Assembly (NCBI GenBank): GCA_009783855.1
Contig: WRCO01000007.1
Location: forward strand, 1 to 46,462
DNA: 46,462 nt
From: Alphaproteobacteria bacterium
GTDB taxonomy: Bacteria; Pseudomonadota; Alphaproteobacteria; Rs-D84
Reading direction: 5' to 3'
Positions 43,366 through 46,462 of this stretch are shown piece by piece. The translations under genes were made by a program, and so were the position numbers. The notes beneath the pieces are model-generated. The model was not told the origin of the DNA and made no database searches. It saw only the letters and a program-made list of their open reading frames with translations. Numbering within the stretch: the first letter of the stretch is position 1; every line of letters starts with the position of its first letter.

Positions 43366-44394
43366 ATGAGAAAAATACTGGTTCACATAATTGCGCTTTT
43401 TATTCGCGATGTCGGTCGGCGCCGCGCATTCCGCGACAGGTACGAAAAATCCGAAAACGACCGCAGATTTGAAGAATTGAACCGCAAACTTGATTGGATT
43501 CGCGATTTTCATTGTTATTTTACAGACATCTCCGCGGCGCCCGCGGCGCGCGGGAATATGCACCTTGCACAGGCCGCAACGACCAAGGTTTTGGAACTGT
43601 TCGACATGATATGCCGCGAGCACGGGCTTGATTATTATCTTGGTGCGGGCGGCTTGCTTGGCGTTATGCGTCATGGCGGCCGGTCGGTTCCCTGGGACGA
43701 CGACATAGATATCTATATGCCGCGCGCCGATTATGAAAAAGCGATGGAATTGTTTCCAAAGCTTTTCAAAGGCTCTGACCTTCATCTTGCATTTTGCGGA
43801 TATTATATGCAGTTTTTTGGATACAAGAATTTCCCGATGACGTTCGATATTTTCCCGGTGGACAGGTACAGCGAAAAACTTGCGACCGAATCCGGGAAGC
43901 TTGCCCTGAAAGCCGAAATAATGAGATTCCGTCATGTCCATACCGCGAAGAAATGGCTTGCATGCCTTGCGCATGGCAAAGAATTGCCGGCGGAAGTTCA
44001 AGCGGGGCAAATCGACCCGACGATTTCACAGCGGATGCGCGAAAAATACAATACAGCCCGGCGGCTTTGGGAAACCGAAATTATGAAAGGGAAAAGGCCC
44101 GCCAAAGACGGCACGCTTGTATGCAGTTTTTGCCGCCCGCCGTCGGTATATCGGTATATTCTTGATTTCGATTGGGTGTTCCCGACGCGCCGCGGAAAAT
44201 ACAACGGCATCGAATGCAATATTCCAAACCGGCCGGACAGCGTGCTTTCGTCCGAATACGGCGATTGGTGGGCGCTTCCGCCGAAATTCCATCTTCATTC
44301 AGCGGCGCGAAAGCTTTCGCCTTTGATGGTTGATTCCGCGAACGAATTCATCGCGACGGACATGAAAAAATTTTATAAAGGTCTTAAAAAATGA
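43366..44394 (+). CDS. LicD family phosphotransferase
   Basis: YYLGAGGLLGVMRHGGRSVPWDDDIDIYMPRADYEK. Confidence 0.92.
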   Translation: MRKILVHIIALFIRDVGRRRAFRDRYEKSENDRRFEELNRKLDWIRDFHCYFTDISAAPAARGNMHLAQAATTKVLELFDMICREHGLDYYLGAGGLLGVMRHGGRSVPWDDDIDIYMPRADYEKAMELFPKLFKGSDLHLAFCGYYMQFFGYKNFPMTFDIFPVDRYSEKLATESGKLALKAEIMRFRHVHTAKKWLACLAHGKELPAEVQAGQIDPTISQRMREKYNTARRLWETEIMKGKRPAKDGTLVCSFCRPPSVYRYILDFDWVFPTRRGKYNGIECNIPNRPDSVLSSEYGDWWALPPKFHLHSAARKLSPLMVDSANEFIATDMKKFYKGLKK

Positions 44395-45383
44395 AGCTTT
44401 TCGGAAAAGAATACGAATCCCCGTATTACAGGGTGATTGTCATCTTTGGCATAAAAATCCGCCTTATGCGGCGCCACCGGGTCGCACACCTTATAAGGGA
44501 CCAGCTTCGCCGCGATGCCTTGCCGTCGTTTGAATTCGACGCGTTTCGGGCATTTGAATGGCATCTGCTTGAAAACAATCATATTATGAATCTGGAGCGG
44601 CCGGAAATTTTGGGCGACAAGATTTTGTGGCTTCGCCGAAATTATTACAGCAATCTTCCGCTGTATCACAGATTGTATAACAAGGAGACTTTCAAAGACT
44701 GGATGGCGGAACAAGGGCTTTCGGGGCATGTGCCGAAGACTTACGGCGCCTGGGACAGCATGCACGATGTCGAATGGGACCTCCTTCCGGACCAGTTTGT
44801 GATAAAAGCGGTAAAAGGCACTTACGGCCGCGAAGTGATTTTGGTGCATAACAAATCGAAACTTGATATGAAAGCGACGCTTGCCAGGATGGCGAAATGG
44901 CAAACCGACGGAAAACCGACACGCATCATGGCGGAAGAATTATTGTCGGAAGATACAAGCGGCCGCCTTACCGATTATAAATTCTTCTGCATCGATGGAA
45001 AATGCCGTTTTGTAATCGCATACGCGCGCGGCAGGGATTTGGGCAGCGTTGCTGAAAAAACATTCAATTTCTATACCCCGGATTGGGAAAAGGGCAAAAC
45101 GATTCCGGACCGGGTCGTAATCGGCCCCGCAAGGGCACAGGTCCGCGACATCCCGCGTCCGAAACATCTTGAAAAAATGCTTGCGCTTTCTGAAAAACTT
45201 GCCGCGTATTTTCCGCTTGTCCGTGTCGACTTGTATCAATGCGGCGACAAGATTTATGTGGGCGAACTTACGTTCTGTCCCGCCGATGGCCGCATAAGGT
45301 TCGAGCCGCGCGAATTCGACAAGATTTACGGCGATATGTGCGTATTGCCCGAACCTTTGCCGCCGCTTGGGGGGGGGGGATGA
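44391..45383 (+). CDS. TupA-like ATP-grasp protein (polysaccharide biosynthesis)
   Basis: LGDKILWLRRNYYSNLPLYHRLYNKETFKDWM...HVPKTYGAWDS...DYKFFCIDGKCRFV...FPLVRVDLYQCGDKIYVGELTF. Confidence 0.88.
   Translation: MKLFGKEYESPYYRVIVIFGIKIRLMRRHRVAHLIRDQLRRDALPSFEFDAFRAFEWHLLENNHIMNLERPEILGDKILWLRRNYYSNLPLYHRLYNKETFKDWMAEQGLSGHVPKTYGAWDSMHDVEWDLLPDQFVIKAVKGTYGREVILVHNKSKLDMKATLARMAKWQTDGKPTRIMAEELLSEDTSGRLTDYKFFCIDGKCRFVIAYARGRDLGSVAEKTFNFYTPDWEKGKTIPDRVVIGPARAQVRDIPRPKHLEKMLALSEKLAAYFPLVRVDLYQCGDKIYVGELTFCPADGRIRFEPREFDKIYGDMCVLPEPLPPLGGGG
45369..45379 (+). repeat. G11 homopolymer at a gene junction
   Basis: CGCCGCTT-GGGGGGGGGGG-ATGAAACTC. Confidence 0.95.
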
Positions 45384-46333
45384 AACTCTTCGGCATACGC
45401 AACGATGGATATTTCTTCAAAGTAATCCGAATATTCGGCATGAACCTGTACTTTGTCCGCCGAAGCCGCGTCCGGGAGATGAATAAATTTTCCGAATTCC
45501 TTAAACGGCAACAGAATAAAAGATTGATGGGCGCGCATTCGTGGCATTACGAACAGACAGGCCGTATTTTCGATTTTATGAACCCGAAAACGCTTACCGA
45601 AAAGATACTGTGGCTTCGGGACAATTATTGGTATACCGCCCTTCCAGTATGCAGCCGGATACAGAACAAGGCGACGTTCAAAGAATGGATGCATGAAAAG
45701 GGATTGGAAAAACACGTGCCGAAAACGTACGGCGTGTGGGACAGTCCGGCGGATATAGATTGGGGCAAACTTCCCGATAAATTCGTCCTTAAATCCGTGA
45801 TGGGCGGCGACGGGGAACAGGTCATGCTTGTCCGGGACAAGTCCGCTTTGGATAAAACCAAGGCGTTGCGCGAAATGTCCGGATGGACGTTCAACAACAA
45901 AAGGCATCCGATAATCGCCGAAGAATTATTGGAAAATCCCGGCGGAGGCGGACTTTGCGATTACAAATTCTTTTGCATCCACGGAAAGCCGCAATTCATA
46001 TGCGGCCGGACTTTGCCGAAAAATTCCGGCAGAACGGCGGATGCAAAATTCAGCGTGTTCGGCACGGATTGGTCTGTGCTTCCGTACAGATTCTGGACAC
46101 ACGGATTCTCCAAAGCCGTTGATATGCCGCGACCGGCGCGTCTTGATGAAATGTTGTCCCTTGCTTCAATGGTGTCCGCGGAATTTCCATTCGTCCGCGT
46201 CGACATGTTCCAGACAAAAGACGGTGTGTATGTGGGAGAGCTTACGTTCTTTCCGTCATACGGCAAAATGGCTTTTGACCCGATTGAATACGACCGCATA
46301 TTCGGCGACATGCTTACGCTGCCACGGGTATAG
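45380..46333 (+). CDS. TupA-like ATP-grasp protein, paralog of the upstream gene
   Basis: LTEKILWLRDNYWYTALPVCSRIQNKATFKEWM...HVPKTYGVWDS...DYKFFCIHGKPQFI...FPFVRVDMFQTKDGVYVGELTF; ATGA overlap. Confidence 0.88.
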   Translation: MKLFGIRNDGYFFKVIRIFGMNLYFVRRSRVREMNKFSEFLKRQQNKRLMGAHSWHYEQTGRIFDFMNPKTLTEKILWLRDNYWYTALPVCSRIQNKATFKEWMHEKGLEKHVPKTYGVWDSPADIDWGKLPDKFVLKSVMGGDGEQVMLVRDKSALDKTKALREMSGWTFNNKRHPIIAEELLENPGGGGLCDYKFFCIHGKPQFICGRTLPKNSGRTADAKFSVFGTDWSVLPYRFWTHGFSKAVDMPRPARLDEMLSLASMVSAEFPFVRVDMFQTKDGVYVGELTFFPSYGKMAFDPIEYDRIFGDMLTLPRV

Positions 46334-46391
46334 AACAAATGGGAACTGTTAAGATAATAGACCAATGCATAAAATAATTGTTTATAAAAAC

Positions 46392-46409
46392 TGTCTAATA
46401 TATTAGACA
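46392..46409. promoter_or_regulatory. 18-bp perfect palindrome, operator candidate
   Basis: TGTCTAATATATTAGACA. Confidence 0.6.
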
Positions 46410-46435
46410 ACTTGATTTTCTGCCGTTTTTATGGT

Positions 46436-46453
46436 TGTCTGCCATAGTAGACA
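46436..46453. promoter_or_regulatory. 18-bp imperfect palindrome, operator candidate
   Basis: TGTCTGCCATAGTAGACA, 44 bp after the preceding palindrome. Confidence 0.55.
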
Positions 46454-46462
46454 GTCAAAACC

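Noticed and set aside
1-46462. CRISPR array
   Set aside because: No regularly spaced direct repeats with unique spacers seen; repeats found are dispersed or inverted
1-46462. Complete prophage, transposase or integrase gene
   Set aside because: No such protein recognised in any ORF; only one tail-fibre-like gene and a possible att scar

Overview
The window looks like part of a bacterial chromosome, probably alphaproteobacterial (an inference from gene content; I could not search). It carries about 41 supportable CDSs, 3 tRNAs (Thr-CGT, Ser-GGA, Arg-CCG) and dense intergenic structure. Recognisable blocks, left to right: a structured leader before a truncated secreted-protein gene; a DHFR-like ORF; a marR-tolC-adaptor-RND efflux operon; prmC divergent from an M23 peptidase; dcd; an acyl-CoA synthetase; bamD divergent from murJ; rlpA-era-queA-tRNA-Thr; an M16 peptidase; a membrane-anchored glutaredoxin-like protein; cvpA; HU; rpoZ; an mtaB-like gene; alaS; RNase J; prfB with its programmed +1 frameshift; a capA-like gene; and a licD/TupA-type ATP-grasp glycan locus. 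The most unusual observations are: (1) a 69-bp palindromic repeat inserted in the same reading frame in queA and mtaB, with further copies beside tRNAs, similar in behaviour to Rickettsia palindromic elements; (2) a riboswitch-like leader with an exact 11-bp alternative pairing that competes with a terminator; (3) a set of low-complexity 'word' sequences forming inverted-repeat arms in spacers and sometimes occurring inside conserved genes; (4) paired tandem 18-bp palindromes with about 45 bp spacing at two distant loci; (5) an undescribed-looking family of Cys-rich secreted proteins, including two large/small gene pairs; (6) a G11 tract at the junction of two paralogous ATP-grasp genes, where one extra G would fuse them; (7) several apparently leaderless promoters. 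All assignments come from reading the sequence and translations; no database search was run.
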